Below are positions 17,581 through 25,992 of a stretch of 64,000 nucleotides of DNA, one piece after another. The notes beneath the pieces were generated by a model. It worked only from the letters and a program-made list of their open reading frames with translations, searched no databases and was not told the DNA's origin. A program made the position numbers and the translations under genes. The number at the start of each line of letters is the position of its first letter. The first letter of the stretch is position 1. This DNA comes from Streptomyces sp. NBC_00273 (GTDB lineage: Bacteria > Actinomycetota > Actinomycetes > Streptomycetales > Streptomycetaceae): contig NZ_CP108067.1 of NCBI RefSeq assembly GCF_036178145.1, forward strand, positions 7,889,001 to 7,953,000, written 5' to 3'.

Positions 17581-18074
17581 TTGCTGAAATGATTCCAGAG
17601 TCGTCCTCGAGCGTCGTCCTCGTCACCGGTTCCCGCAGCTGGAACGACGCGAAGAGCATGCGTGCGACGTTCGGCGACGCCTGGCGCGGCTGGGGGCCCG
17701 AGAACGCCACCCGGCCGGTGCTTCTTTCGGGGCACTGTCCCAAGGGGGCCGACGCCATGGCTGAACTGATGTGGCGGGAAGCAGGCTCCGAGATCACCGC
17801 CCTTCCCGCCGATTGGTCGGCCCACAGGGGAGCAGCCGGCTTCCAGCGGAACCAGGAGATGGTCGGCGCCGCCCAGGTCTTCCGCGAGGCCGGGGCTCAG
17901 GTGCTGTGCACGGCCTTCCTCAACCTCTGCCGGCAGCCCGGATGCCCGAAGCGAAGCCAGGAGCAGCTCCTCATGCCGGATGCATCGGGGCACTTCTCGC
18001 ACGGCGCCATCCACTGCAGGGCTCGAGCGCGAGCTGCGGGGATCAAGACGACCAACGTGATCCATCCGGTCTGA
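17577..18074 (+). CDS. SLOG-domain protein (DUF2493 / YspA-like)
   Basis: A 165-residue protein with AGGAGAGGAG before the ATG. SVVLVTGSRSWND (about 12-24), PVLLSGHCPKGADAMAE (about 47-63) and the following ADWSAHRGAAGFQRNQEMV match the DUF2493 branch of the SLOG fold, a Rossmann-like pocket thought to bind nucleotides or nucleic acid. These are common on actinomycete plasmids and phages; role unknown. Confidence 0.75.
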   Translation: MIAEMIPESSSSVVLVTGSRSWNDAKSMRATFGDAWRGWGPENATRPVLLSGHCPKGADAMAELMWREAGSEITALPADWSAHRGAAGFQRNQEMVGAAQVFREAGAQVLCTAFLNLCRQPGCPKRSQEQLLMPDASGHFSHGAIHCRARARAAGIKTTNVIHPV

Positions 18075-18082
18075 AGACGCGC

Positions 18083-18114
18083 GAAGGGCCCTGCAGTGTG
18101 CTGCAGGGCCCTTC
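18083..18114. terminator. Bidirectional terminator
   Basis: Perfect 14-bp stem (GAAGGGCCCTGCAG and complement) with a TGTG loop, lying between the converging SLOG and Lsr2 genes. Confidence 0.85.
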
Positions 18115-18162
18115 GGGGGTGAACGAGAGGAGTCGGCCAGGAGGCGAACATCAGGCTCGGCG

Positions 18163-18498
18163 CTAGTTGCTCCGATCGATGCCGTGAGCCTCGTCGTAGG
18201 CCTTCATGACCTTCTTCGGGATGCGCCCCCGATCCGCGAACTCGTGGCCCTTCTCCTTGGCCCACTCGCGGATCTTGTCTCGCTCCTCGGCAGTCGTCTC
18301 AGGTACGACTCGCTTCTTGGGTGCAGGCTTCCCGGCTTTCCGGCTGACCTCCATGTACGACTTCAGCGCAGCCTCAAGGCTCTTCTTCTCCTCAGCTGTG
18401 AGATCGACTTCGTACCAGGTGTCTCCCAGGCCGAAGGTCACGGTAGCCGCATCCGGCTTACCACTGAGATCTGACTCGACAATGCTTCGAATAGCCAT
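18163..18498 (-). CDS. lsr2: Lsr2-like nucleoid protein
   Basis: A 111-residue protein. The N-terminal dimerisation part is VTFGLGDTWYEVDLTAEEKKSLEAALKSYMEVSRK; a basic linker follows. The C-terminal DNA-binding part IREWAKEKGHEFADRGRIPKKVMKAYDEAHG carries the AT-hook-like RGR. Lsr2 silences AT-rich, acquired DNA in actinobacteria. A plasmid copy probably hides the element's own genes from, or tunes them to, the host network. Start at the MAIRS methionine fits family length. Confidence 0.9.
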   Translation of the reverse strand: MAIRSIVESDLSGKPDAATVTFGLGDTWYEVDLTAEEKKSLEAALKSYMEVSRKAGKPAPKKRVVPETTAEERDKIREWAKEKGHEFADRGRIPKKVMKAYDEAHGIDRSN

Positions 18499-18626
18499 AC
18501 TGGCGAGAGTAGCTGATGCGCAAGGACTTTGGAAAGCCTGTCGCAATCATTCGACATAAGTGTGCCATTTGGGGCCCGAATGAGGCTCAAAGATGCTGGT
18601 GAATTGGCAGAAGAAGTGACTGTTAC

Positions 18627-18635
18627 TGCTAGAAT
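18627..18635 (+). promoter_or_regulatory. Extended -10 promoter for the DHH gene
   Basis: TGCTAGAAT, an extended -10 element, 74 bases before the ATG at 18709. A possible TTGGCA lies about 20 bases further up. Confidence 0.4.
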
Positions 18636-18708
18636 CGCAGTAACGTTGAAAGGCGTCTCATGCCCCGTTCTCCACCGACCAGCGACCCCGATCGAGAGGG
18701 CCTCCACG

Positions 18709-20563
18709 ATGTCCACGCTTCATGCCGTCGACGACCACTCGCTCGCCGACGAGGACATCGACCTCTTCATGCTGCTGTGCCAACGCAGAGGATGGTCGGA
18801 TCAGCACCTGAAGGAGATCGAGTCCACCGAGCACGACGAACTCCTGGACCTGGCCGAGATGGTCGAAGCCCTTCATGACTCCCGGAGCGCGGGCAAGAAG
18901 ATCAGCATCGCCCCCGACTTCTACATGGACGGCATCTCCTCTGGCGTCCTCGGCCACGCAGGCCTGTCCGAGCTTGGCTTCGACGTCGAGCTGCACCTGC
19001 CCGACTACCGCCGCGGCCGCGAGCTCGCGCCCGAGGGCGTCGCCGAGATCCATGCGAAGCGGCCTGATACCCGGGTTCTGCTCACCTGCGACGGCGGAGC
19101 GAACTCCCACCGCGGTATCGCCGCCGCGCGTGCCCTGGGCTGGACGACGTTGGTGACCGACCACCACGAGGAGCTCGCGCCGGGCTCGACCGCGGACATC
19201 ACTGTCGACCCGTGCCGGATCGACGAGACCTACGCCCACACCGGGATCTGCGGTGCCCACGACCTCTACCGGGTGATCGAGGCGTACACCCGCGTGCACC
19301 GGCCCGAGAAGCTCTGGGAGATCCGCCTGCTGCGTCTGTTCGCCGGCCTCGGCACTGTCGCCGACGTCATGCCCGTGCCGTACGAGAACCGCCAGCTGGT
19401 GCGCGATGCGATCTCGATTGCCCGCCTGCTGCGCGTCGCCGCGCCGAAGACCATCCCCAATCCCAGGGGTGGGTTCGACGCCGACCCCGATGCCATCGAC
19501 ATCGACATCGACATCGAGCAGTCGATGCTGATGCAGCTGCTGCGCACCGAGCCGCATCACCCGGTCTTCCTCCGGGCCTTCGAGGGCTTCGCGATCGTGC
19601 TCAAGGCCTTCGCCCAGGCCGGCGAGATCGCCGGGGACCAGCCTCTGGCCCCGTGGGTGTACCTCTTGGACGCCCCCCGGGCACGTACGGGCTGCTGGCC
19701 AACCGGATGATGGGGATCAACGGCCACCCGGTCGTCGTCGTCAACCGGCCTGCCGGCCCCGACGATTTCGTCAGCGGTTCCGGCCGCGCGCCGAGGTGGT
19801 TCGACATCATCACCAGCCTGGAGCAGCACGACGGTCTCAGCGCCATCGGACACCAGCAGGCCTGCGGCGTTCGCGTCGCGAAGGCCGAGAAGCTGGGCGA
19901 CCTAGGTCGTCTCTTTCGGATCTTGTCGGCCGGGCCCGCGGCGTCCGGTGCCGTACATGGCAAGGCGGAGGGGTGCAGCGTGTACTGGACGCACTCGGGC
20001 GCCCCGACAACCTGGGGGTCTCCCCGGACGGAGCCTGGGGGATCAGGTGCGGTGCCGGGCGTCGCGGGTCCGGCAAGATCCGGAAGAGACGGCCAGGCCG
20101 CCGTGCTGCAGGAGACCACGCAGGTTGCCCTGCTCGCCGTCAGCACCGATGGCCCAAAGGCGATCTCGTGCTCGGCCCGGACGCCGACTGTGACGCCCGC
20201 CTTGAAGATCTGCAGCCGCTGTTCGAGCTGGTGCGCCGGACCGAGGGCCTCAAGCACTTCGGGTACGGCTTCACCACGCCGGTCGTCGAGATCGCGATCG
20301 AGCCCCTGGGCCTGCGCGCGGACCGGATCGGATCCGAATCGCACTACCTGCGCCTGGTCACCCGGTCCGGCCTGTCCTGCCTGGCCTGCCTGTGGTGGAA
20401 CGTCGCTGAGGAGAAGTTCGACGTGATCCAGAGCTTCGTGCAGCGCGCCAGCCGTACCCAGCTCGGGACGCTGCGCTTCACGGCGACGTTGCAGCTGAAC
20501 ACCTTCCGCGGCTACACCCGCGTCCAGGCCGTCATCAACGAACAGATCACCACGGCTGCTTGA
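18709..20563 (+). pseudogene. RecJ-like DHH/DHHA1 phosphoesterase, disrupted
   Basis: The first 333 residues (18709-19710) are a DHH-family N-domain, with DFYMDGISSGVLGHAGL, LLTCDGGANS and the name-giving VTDHHEE motif. At a C6 run near 19672 the coding potential moves one frame (GTYGLLANRMMGINGHPVVVVNR ... IGHQQACGVRV). A 190-bp element with inverted ends interrupts it at 19905. A second shift near 20150 leads to DLVLGPDADCDARLEDLQPL ... QAVINEQITTAA, the C-terminal part. The intact protein would be about 550 residues, a single-strand exonuclease. GAGAGGG precedes the ATG. Some shifts could be sequencing errors. Confidence 0.75.
19905..20094. mobile_element. MITE-like insertion inside the DHH gene
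   Basis: The 25-base ends (19905-19929 and 20070-20094) are inverted copies of each other with three mismatches, sharing GTCTCTT-YCGGATCTTG. The 190 bases carry no transposase, and the flanking coding sequence continues in one frame (KAEKLGDL before, GQAAVLQETTQVALLAV after). This fits a small non-autonomous element. Confidence 0.55.
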
Positions 20564-20583
20564 GCCCCGTAGAGGAGAAGACC

Positions 20584-21387
20584 ATGACGACGCCACCGAC
20601 CACTTCGCGTCTGCTCGGCATCGGGTGGTGCGCCCTCGTGCCGTTCGCCGTCGTCGCTGCCTACCTCGGTCTGGGCACCGTCGCAGTCCGCCTCATCGGC
20701 GAGCCGATCGTCGCGACCTCCGTCCTGGGCATGCTTGTTGTCGTCCTGGTCGGCTCGGTGAGGATCCAGCGGCCCCAGTGGCTCGCGCATGCGCCGGCCC
20801 CGCGGCCGAGGACGGAAATTCCGCGCTTCGGGTGGACCGCCGTCGGCTGCGCGGTTCTGGCATTCCTCGCCGGGCAGTCGCTGGCCTTGTGGATCTACGC
20901 CGCGACCGGGTCCACAGGCTTCGACGCGTCGAACCAGACGAGGCACGCGGCTGGAGTGCTGGCGACCCTGCTGCTCGCCATGGTCGCGGCTCCTGCGGGA
21001 GAGGAGGCACTGTTCCGAGGGCTGGTCTACCCATTGCTGCGCAAGCGGGTGAGCATCCTCGCTTCCACGCTGGTCACCGCCGTGGTGTTCGGCCTGCTGC
21101 ACGGCAACGCCGTACAGTTCGCCTCGACCCTGCCATTGGCGGTGCTCCTGGCCCTGATCTACGAACACACGCGCGTTCTGTGGCCCTGCGTGCTCCTGCA
21201 CCTGGGCTTCAACCTCGCTGCCGCCCTTGTCCCAGCACAAGCGCTCTTCGCTCTGGCGAACCCCGTCTCCGCAGTGCTCCTGTACCTGGCTTTCGCTGGT
21301 TGTGCCTTCGGGCTCTACCGGCGGGTCGCCGGCTTGACCGCGCCAGGCGCAGTCCAGGCCCCGGGAGGCGAGTCCGCGATGCAGTGA
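20584..21387 (+). CDS. CPBP-family intramembrane metalloprotease
   Basis: A 267-residue membrane protein with about seven or eight hydrophobic segments. The three CPBP (CAAX-protease-like) motifs are present: EEALFRGLVYP (about 140-150), FGLLHGN (about 173-179) and LLHLGFNLAAAL (about 203-214). Such proteases process prenylated proteins in eukaryotes and are linked to bacteriocin immunity or maturation in bacteria; no bacteriocin gene is visible nearby. GAGGAG precedes ATG 20584. Confidence 0.85.
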   Translation: MTTPPTTSRLLGIGWCALVPFAVVAAYLGLGTVAVRLIGEPIVATSVLGMLVVVLVGSVRIQRPQWLAHAPAPRPRTEIPRFGWTAVGCAVLAFLAGQSLALWIYAATGSTGFDASNQTRHAAGVLATLLLAMVAAPAGEEALFRGLVYPLLRKRVSILASTLVTAVVFGLLHGNAVQFASTLPLAVLLALIYEHTRVLWPCVLLHLGFNLAAALVPAQALFALANPVSAVLLYLAFAGCAFGLYRRVAGLTAPGAVQAPGGESAMQ

Positions 21388-21568
21388 GCGAGGTACTCGG
21401 CCTCTTCTGGAAAACGATGGTGCCCTCCGCACTGGACCTGACGGCCTGCCAGCCACCGGTCCCGCGTACGGAGGGCATGTTCGTGATGACTGGGGCGATC
21501 CGGCCACCGGGCGTGTGGCTGAAGGTAACTATTCAGTGATGCTCATCAGGAGGGGAGAGGATCTCATC

Positions 21569-21826
21569 ATGGCTGTCGTCGGCACCTGCACGTACGACTC
21601 GCGAGGAAAGCTCGTCCATCCCGAGACGCTCGACATCAGTCGTGCGAAGATCCGTCCGGACCTCGACACCGGTGAGAAGCCCACCTTCGATCGCGGTCAC
21701 ACGCACGTTCTCGTCGTCTCTCCTGCGAGATCCTCTACGTCGTCGAAGCAGACGAGCGATCCCGTAGCCGCAGTCCCGAGACCCCCGTGCGGGATAGGAG
21801 CGAGGCTGAAGCGCAGTCGCCCCTGA
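21569..21826 (+). CDS. Small hypothetical protein
   Basis: An 85-residue frame from ATG 21569, with AGGAGGGGAGAGG upstream. The first 50 residues (MAVVGTCTYDSRGKLVHPET...) look coding; the Ser/Pro/Arg-rich end may be frame-shifted. Not recognised. Confidence 0.4.
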   Translation: MAVVGTCTYDSRGKLVHPETLDISRAKIRPDLDTGEKPTFDRGHTHVLVVSPARSSTSSKQTSDPVAAVPRPPCGIGARLKRSRP

Positions 21827-22313
21827 ATCGCGTCATCTGAGCCCCGCGCTCGTCAGAGCACGCAAAGAGGCCGGAGAGGCGAGAGCCTCAGGGCATTGAG
21901 GATGTTCCTGCGGCTCCACTCCCGATGGGGCTCGGCCTCGCCGCCTGTGAGCCGCACGGCGGCTCGGTGCGGAAGTCCGCTTCACCTTGGTCGCCAGGGG
22001 GCGCGTCGAGCTGCCGGCGGTACCACAAGACGTGGTACGCACCTGAAAGCCGCGCCTGACCTGGGCAAACACTTGTACCGCGAGGCTCTTTCCTGCGTCA
22101 GGTGTACCCCGTGGAAGCGCCGACGTGGTACGACGTTTTGTCTGGTCGGCCCTCGCTTCCCGTCGATGTACCACGAGGACCACGTCTTTTTGACCGTTTA
22201 CATAGGGGACGCATTCGGGAGTCGCCAGCCAGATTTGGTTGGACGAAGACCTTCGCCGGTGCCCGTCTCCGTGGGCCCAGCGCCGACCAGGCTGAAGACC
22301 GGCCAGGCCGACG
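21827..22313. other. Gene-free segment with GTACCAC half-sites
   Basis: No convincing gene. It contains an inverted repeat GTACCAC-N5-GTGGTAC (22020-22038), a GTGGTAC at 22125-22131 and a GTACCAC at 22168-22174, four copies of the same half-site in 155 bases. This pattern suggests a repressor operator. Confidence 0.4.
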
Positions 22314-22952
22314 TCATCCGAGCGGAACCCACTCCGGGGCCAAGGGCCGGGCCTTCAGATGAGCCGCGATGCGCGTGATGGTCCGGGCGTTGTCCTCGAA
22401 CAGATGCGCCTGCATGCCCGCCGCCTGGGCGGCCGCAACGTTGACTGCGACATCGTCGATGAACAGGCAGGTTTCCGGCCGCACGTCCAAACTGGCGTAG
22501 GCGGCCTCGAAGGCCCGCAGGTCAGGCTTCTCGATGCCGATCTCGTGCGAGTAGACGATCTGCTCAACCAGTTCGTCGAAGTGGTACAGCGTCGTCTCCC
22601 GCTCCCGGGCGCCCACGAAGCTGTTGCTCAGGATGCCCAGCCGGCAGACTCCGCGCAGCCCTTGCACATAGTCGATGAGCTCCTCGTTCGGAGTACCCAG
22701 ATACTCCTCCCAGAGATCAGCCATGAAGGCTTCAACCTGGGGGGCGTCGAGACCCAAACGGGCGGCCACCTGCTCGTGCACCTCTCGCTCGCTGATGCTC
22801 CCAACGCTCCCAGCCCGCCACACGTCGTGCATTCGCTCGTGGACAGTGCCCATCGGTAGCTTCAGCCGAGCTTCCCACCGTTGTGCCCATCCCGTTTCCG
22901 GCGTGATCTCCAGCACGCCGCCGATGTCGAGAATGACGCAGGTCGCGGTCAC
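22314..22952 (-). CDS. HAD-superfamily (subfamily IA) hydrolase
   Basis: A 212-residue protein. Motif I CVILDIGGVLE with nucleophile Asp9, motif II LGILSNSF (about 107-114), motif III Lys in GIEKPD (about 139-144) and motif IV CLFIDDVAVNV (about 160-170) are all present. The GGV form of motif I is typical of the epoxide-hydrolase/phosphatase-like IA group. Substrate unknown. A second HAD-IA gene lies at 27199. Confidence 0.82.
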   Translation of the reverse strand: MTATCVILDIGGVLEITPETGWAQRWEARLKLPMGTVHERMHDVWRAGSVGSISEREVHEQVAARLGLDAPQVEAFMADLWEEYLGTPNEELIDYVQGLRGVCRLGILSNSFVGARERETTLYHFDELVEQIVYSHEIGIEKPDLRAFEAAYASLDVRPETCLFIDDVAVNVAAAQAAGMQAHLFEDNARTITRIAAHLKARPLAPEWVPLG

Positions 22953-23116
22953 GCGAGCTCCCCCTCTTCGTCCTCGTCTTGTCAGCGAGCACAGACCGCC
23001 CGCTCATGTGATCGACTCAGACACTGTCGCCTCTCGCTCTGGGGCAAGATCAAGCGATCTTTGAAGCTGTGACAGCCCTGTCGCAAGACGCAGATCCTGG
23101 GGAGCCATCCTGGGCG

Positions 23117-23240
23117 TCACTGGAGGAGGAACATCTTGCGGAGTAGTTCGAATCCGGCTTGGCCGTAGAGCTGCCGCTTGATCTTCTTGATGCGGTTGAC
23201 GGCGCCCTCGATGCTGCCGGAGCTCCAGACGAGTGTGAGC
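23117..23240 (-). pseudogene. ISL3-family transposase C-terminal remnant
   Basis: Minus-strand frame reads WSSGSIEGAVNRIKKIKRQL then YGQAGFELLRKMFLLQ and stop, the characteristic C-terminal end of ISL3-family transposases. The rest of the gene is absent; an MFS fragment abuts it. Confidence 0.75.
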
Positions 23241-23248
23241 CCCGCGAC

Positions 23249-23605
23249 GTGCCCGCCACTCCGTACGTCACCCGCCTCCTTGCAGGCGCCGTGATCGGCC
23301 ACCTGCCGGTCGCAATGGCCCCGCTGGCGATCCTGATCGCGGCCCGGGCCGACGGCGGAACACTGAGCCCGGCCGGAGCCCTCGCCGCCGTGCATGGTCT
23401 CGCGGCTGCAATCGGCCACCCCCTGTGGGGACGCCTGCTGGACCGGCGCGGCCACTACCCCGCCATCGGTCTGACCGCCCTGACCTCCGCCGCCGCCTTT
23501 ACCGGTCTCGCCTTCCACTAACCGGTCCAGCACCCCGACCTCGCCGCGGCCATCGCCGCGGTCGCCGGCGTGTGCACCCCGCCGCTGGAGGCCGCGCTGC
23601 GCGTC
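23249..23605 (+). pseudogene. MFS transporter, N-terminal fragment
   Basis: The frame reads PYVTRLLAGAVIGHLPVAMA followed by APLAILIAARADGGTLSPAG and GRLLDRRGHYP, then LTALTSAAAFTGLAFH, a stop at 23519-23521, and AAVAGVCTPPLEAALR. These are the first four membrane segments of an MFS exporter without a clear start codon. The frame breaks off right after EAALR. The missing continuation (LWPHVVRSPHQRRAALSLDA...) is at 31735 on the other strand. Confidence 0.7.
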
Positions 23606-23780
23606 CTTCACCTCGGTCGCCACCGGGACAGCGGCGGGAGGGGCAGGGGCGGCCTGAACGGAGCGCGGCGTGCCGTTGAGCACGATGCCACGCGCAGCCA
23701 GCTCAGCCTGATCGATGTCGCCGGCATTGTAGTAGCGCGGCTACTCGTGAACGATCACCTGCTTGAGGGCCGGACCGCGG

Positions 23781-24101
23781 TTATTGAAGGACGAGCGTGA
23801 CGTCGAGGCCATGCACGAGCTCCCGGCCGGACTCGTCCTGGTCGTAGGTGCCGTCGCCGTTCAAAGAAGGGACCGCGATGACCGGCAGGGTGGTGCCCTT
23901 CGAGTCGATGGAGTAGATGGGTCCGGTTTCGGGCCGCTTCGGGGAGCCGTAGCGGCGCTCGGAAACGAACTGCCCCTCGAGGGTGGGGTTGTTCGGATCG
24001 GCGAACTGGACCTCGGCGTGAATGATCGTCGTTGGCCATGGTGGTGCGCTTCCTTCGTTCGGCCTGGCGGTCGATGGTTCTGGGATCCATTGGCGACCCA
24101 T
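23781..24101 (-). CDS. Hypothetical protein with doubtful start
   Basis: The coding-like part reads TTIIHAEVQFADPNNPTLEG ... GRELVHGLDVTLVLQ (about 83 residues). The only start with a ribosome site (GAAGGA, then ATG at 24039) lies in another frame, one base off, so either a single-base indel sits just after the start codon or translation begins at the unsupported ATG 24101. Not recognised. Confidence 0.4.
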   Translation of the reverse strand: MGRQWIPEPSTARPNEGSAPPWPTTIIHAEVQFADPNNPTLEGQFVSERRYGSPKRPETGPIYSIDSKGTTLPVIAVPSLNGDGTYDQDESGRELVHGLDVTLVLQ

Positions 24102-24161
24102 CGGACAGGATTCCGACCGCCATTCAATCCCTTATCGTATCGACTTGGATTCGACTATGAG

Positions 24162-24167
24162 TAGAAT
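24162..24167 (+). promoter_or_regulatory. -10 element for the LysM gene
   Basis: TAGAAT, 55 bases before the ATG at 24223, preceded by AT-rich TCGACTATGAG. The -35 is unclear. Confidence 0.4.
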
Positions 24168-24222
24168 GTCAATGTCGGACAGGATGACTCTGCATGCTAT
24201 TCATAGAGGAGTTGAGGCAGGG

Positions 24223-24780
24223 ATGGCGGCTACGATTCAGGAGCCAGCGGGGACGGCGTCGAAGCCGACGGCACGGACGAGGGCAACTGCCGGGAGTCAC
24301 GCCGGCCCGATGGGCTTCGGCAAAGGGCCGCTCATCGCGGCCAGCGTCATGGCGGGCGGAGCAGCGCTCTTCGCCGGCTGGGGCCTGACGCAGCTCGCGA
24401 CTTCCGACGGCGGCTTCACCCAGGCACTGCAGGGCAATCACGCCCCGGCCGAGGTACCGGGGAACCCCAACGAGAAGGACGCCGGAGGCGGCAGCGCCCA
24501 GCAGCCGAGCGAGGGCGGCACGGCGAAGCAGGACGAGAGCGGGGCGAGTCCGGCTCCGACGCCCGGTCGCGGCGACGAGGGCGAGGACGAGCCCAACGGA
24601 TCGGGAGCACCGGCCGAGCCCGCGCCGAAGACGAAGCCGTACACCATCGAGCCGGGCGATACGCTCGCCGCGATCTCGGGGACGACGGGGGTTCCGATCG
24701 GCATTCTGATCGAGATAAGCAAGGTCCAGAATCAGGATCTCATCTACGCGGGGGCCTCGCTGCTCATCCCGCCGGTGTGA
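24223..24780 (+). CDS. Membrane-anchored LysM protein
   Basis: A 185-residue protein: short cytoplasmic N-terminus, one membrane segment (about 38-56, LIAASVMAGGAALFAGWGL), a long Gly/Pro/Glu-rich linker, and a C-terminal LysM domain (about 140-185, YTIEPGDTLAAISGTTGVPI ... LIYAGASLLIPP) that binds peptidoglycan. ATG with GAGGAG upstream. It may tether a wall-associated function of the element. Confidence 0.8.
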   Translation: MAATIQEPAGTASKPTARTRATAGSHAGPMGFGKGPLIAASVMAGGAALFAGWGLTQLATSDGGFTQALQGNHAPAEVPGNPNEKDAGGGSAQQPSEGGTAKQDESGASPAPTPGRGDEGEDEPNGSGAPAEPAPKTKPYTIEPGDTLAAISGTTGVPIGILIEISKVQNQDLIYAGASLLIPPV

Positions 24781-24820
24781 CGACGCGACAGGGCAACACC
24801 GTCACGTACCGAGCTTGAAT

Positions 24821-24855
24821 CGACGCCCTGACGCCACGAGGCCGTCAGGGCGTCG
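24821..24855. terminator. Bidirectional terminator
   Basis: Perfect 13-bp stem (CGACGCCCTGACG and complement) with a 9-base loop between the LysM gene and the leftward small gene, whose stop lies inside the stem. Confidence 0.8.
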
Positions 24856-25042
24856 TGTCCTCAGGCGGAGAACTCTGCTGACCGGCGGCCTGCAGGTCCA
24901 TCAGTCGCGTGCGCAGCCGGCGCAGCTTCTCGATCTCGTCGTCCATGGACGGGATGCCGTTCTGCTCAGCGGTTCGCTCACGGGTTCCGCCCCTAGAAGG
25001 CGACTGCGTCGAAGACGAACTGCCCGACCTCGTGGGGCTCAC
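24845..25042 (-). CDS. Small coiled-coil-like hypothetical protein
   Basis: A 65-residue frame from GTG 25042. The C-terminal half, MDDEIEKLRRLRTRLMDLQA, is strongly helical with a leucine heptad. A shorter 33-residue form from ATG 24946 is possible. Not recognised. Confidence 0.4.
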   Translation of the reverse strand: MSPTRSGSSSSTQSPSRGGTRERTAEQNGIPSMDDEIEKLRRLRTRLMDLQAAGQQSSPPEDTTP

Positions 25043-25114
25043 CGCCAGGCGTCACCCGGGACCGGCGCGAGCCGGTCCACGGCACGCCTGCAGTCGGCCC
25101 GGGTTCGACACCCG

Positions 25115-25131
25115 GATCAGCTGTGCTGATC
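25115..25131. repeat. GATCAGC-N3-GCTGATC hairpin
   Basis: The ninth copy in the window of the short GATC-type hairpin seen in the 306-bp repeats and the leaders at 11304 and 13004. No conserved leader follows it here. Confidence 0.5.
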
Positions 25132-25178
25132 CCCCCTCGTTGCGAGAACGCGGCGCCGCAACAGCGTCAGAGATCAGG

Positions 25179-25212
25179 CGACCCCGCCGACAGCCTGGTC
25201 AGCGGGGTCGTC
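25179..25212 (-). terminator. Terminator hairpin
   Basis: GCGACCCCGC pairs with GCGGGGTCGT around a 14-base loop, just past the stop of the leftward 25235 gene. Confidence 0.6.
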
Positions 25213-25234
25213 CGATGTACAAGATCGTGGTCCC

Positions 25235-25753
25235 TCACGCCGCATCGGTCTCATCGGACTCACCTCGGCCAAACAGGAATCCGCGGACATCGCCGGTCTT
25301 CATCATGTCCTGCAGATGCATCAAGAACACCGCACGCTGCGTGGCCCGGCGATCGACCAAGGGCTCGTACTCGCGCAGTACCTTCAGGTTGACGACCCAG
25401 CCGTTCTCGCGAGAGATGGCCTGGTCGAGCTGCGAGTCCGGCACGACGTCCATCCCAGTGAAGTCGTGGTCGAACTCGGAAGCGATGTCGAGGTGTTGAT
25501 TCGGTCCGTCGATGTAGAGCGTGTCAACGCCGACCTGCTGGCCGGCCTCGTCGAATGCCACGAGGAACACGCGGTCCGCCCTGGTGGTGTTGTCGACGTG
25601 GACCGCTGCAACGTTGGTATCGTCGATGAAGCTCGTCTCCTCGAACCGCTCGCACACGCGGGCACGAGCCTCATAGCACCACATGATTCGCCGGGCTTCG
25701 TTGAAACCTTTGAACTCGCCAGAGTCGAACACCTCTGGGTGGGGCTGGATCAT
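25235..25753 (-). CDS. Hypothetical protein, 172 aa
   Basis: Acidic soluble protein, ATG with GGAAGG 9 bases upstream. FNEARRIMWCYEARARVCER near the N-terminus and ADRVFLVAFDEAGQQVGVDT in the middle; no motif recognised. Followed by its own terminator. Confidence 0.65.
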   Translation of the reverse strand: MIQPHPEVFDSGEFKGFNEARRIMWCYEARARVCERFEETSFIDDTNVAAVHVDNTTRADRVFLVAFDEAGQQVGVDTLYIDGPNQHLDIASEFDHDFTGMDVVPDSQLDQAISRENGWVVNLKVLREYEPLVDRRATQRAVFLMHLQDMMKTGDVRGFLFGRGESDETDAA

Positions 25754-25992
25754 CGGTGGGATCCTTCCAGGTTCCTGGACCGTTGCATGACCGGGTCCGG
25801 TGGACCCGCCTTGAACAGGGCGAGTAGTTCAGCGATGGACTAACCAGGGCATAGGATCGACGCGCGAGCAGAGCCCCACCATCAGGTGCGATACAGAAAC
25901 GTACGGTAGATGCATGGATCGATCAAGCCAGTTGCCGTTAGGGTTCTCTTGTCGCCACCCGAGGTCCAGACCGTCAAGTCGCAGGAGTTCAT

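Noticed and set aside
25060..25135. Possible tRNA
   Set aside because: CCGGGTTCGACACCCGG folds like a T-arm, but there is no matching acceptor 5' strand, D-arm or anticodon arm upstream. At most a tRNA 3'-end remnant.
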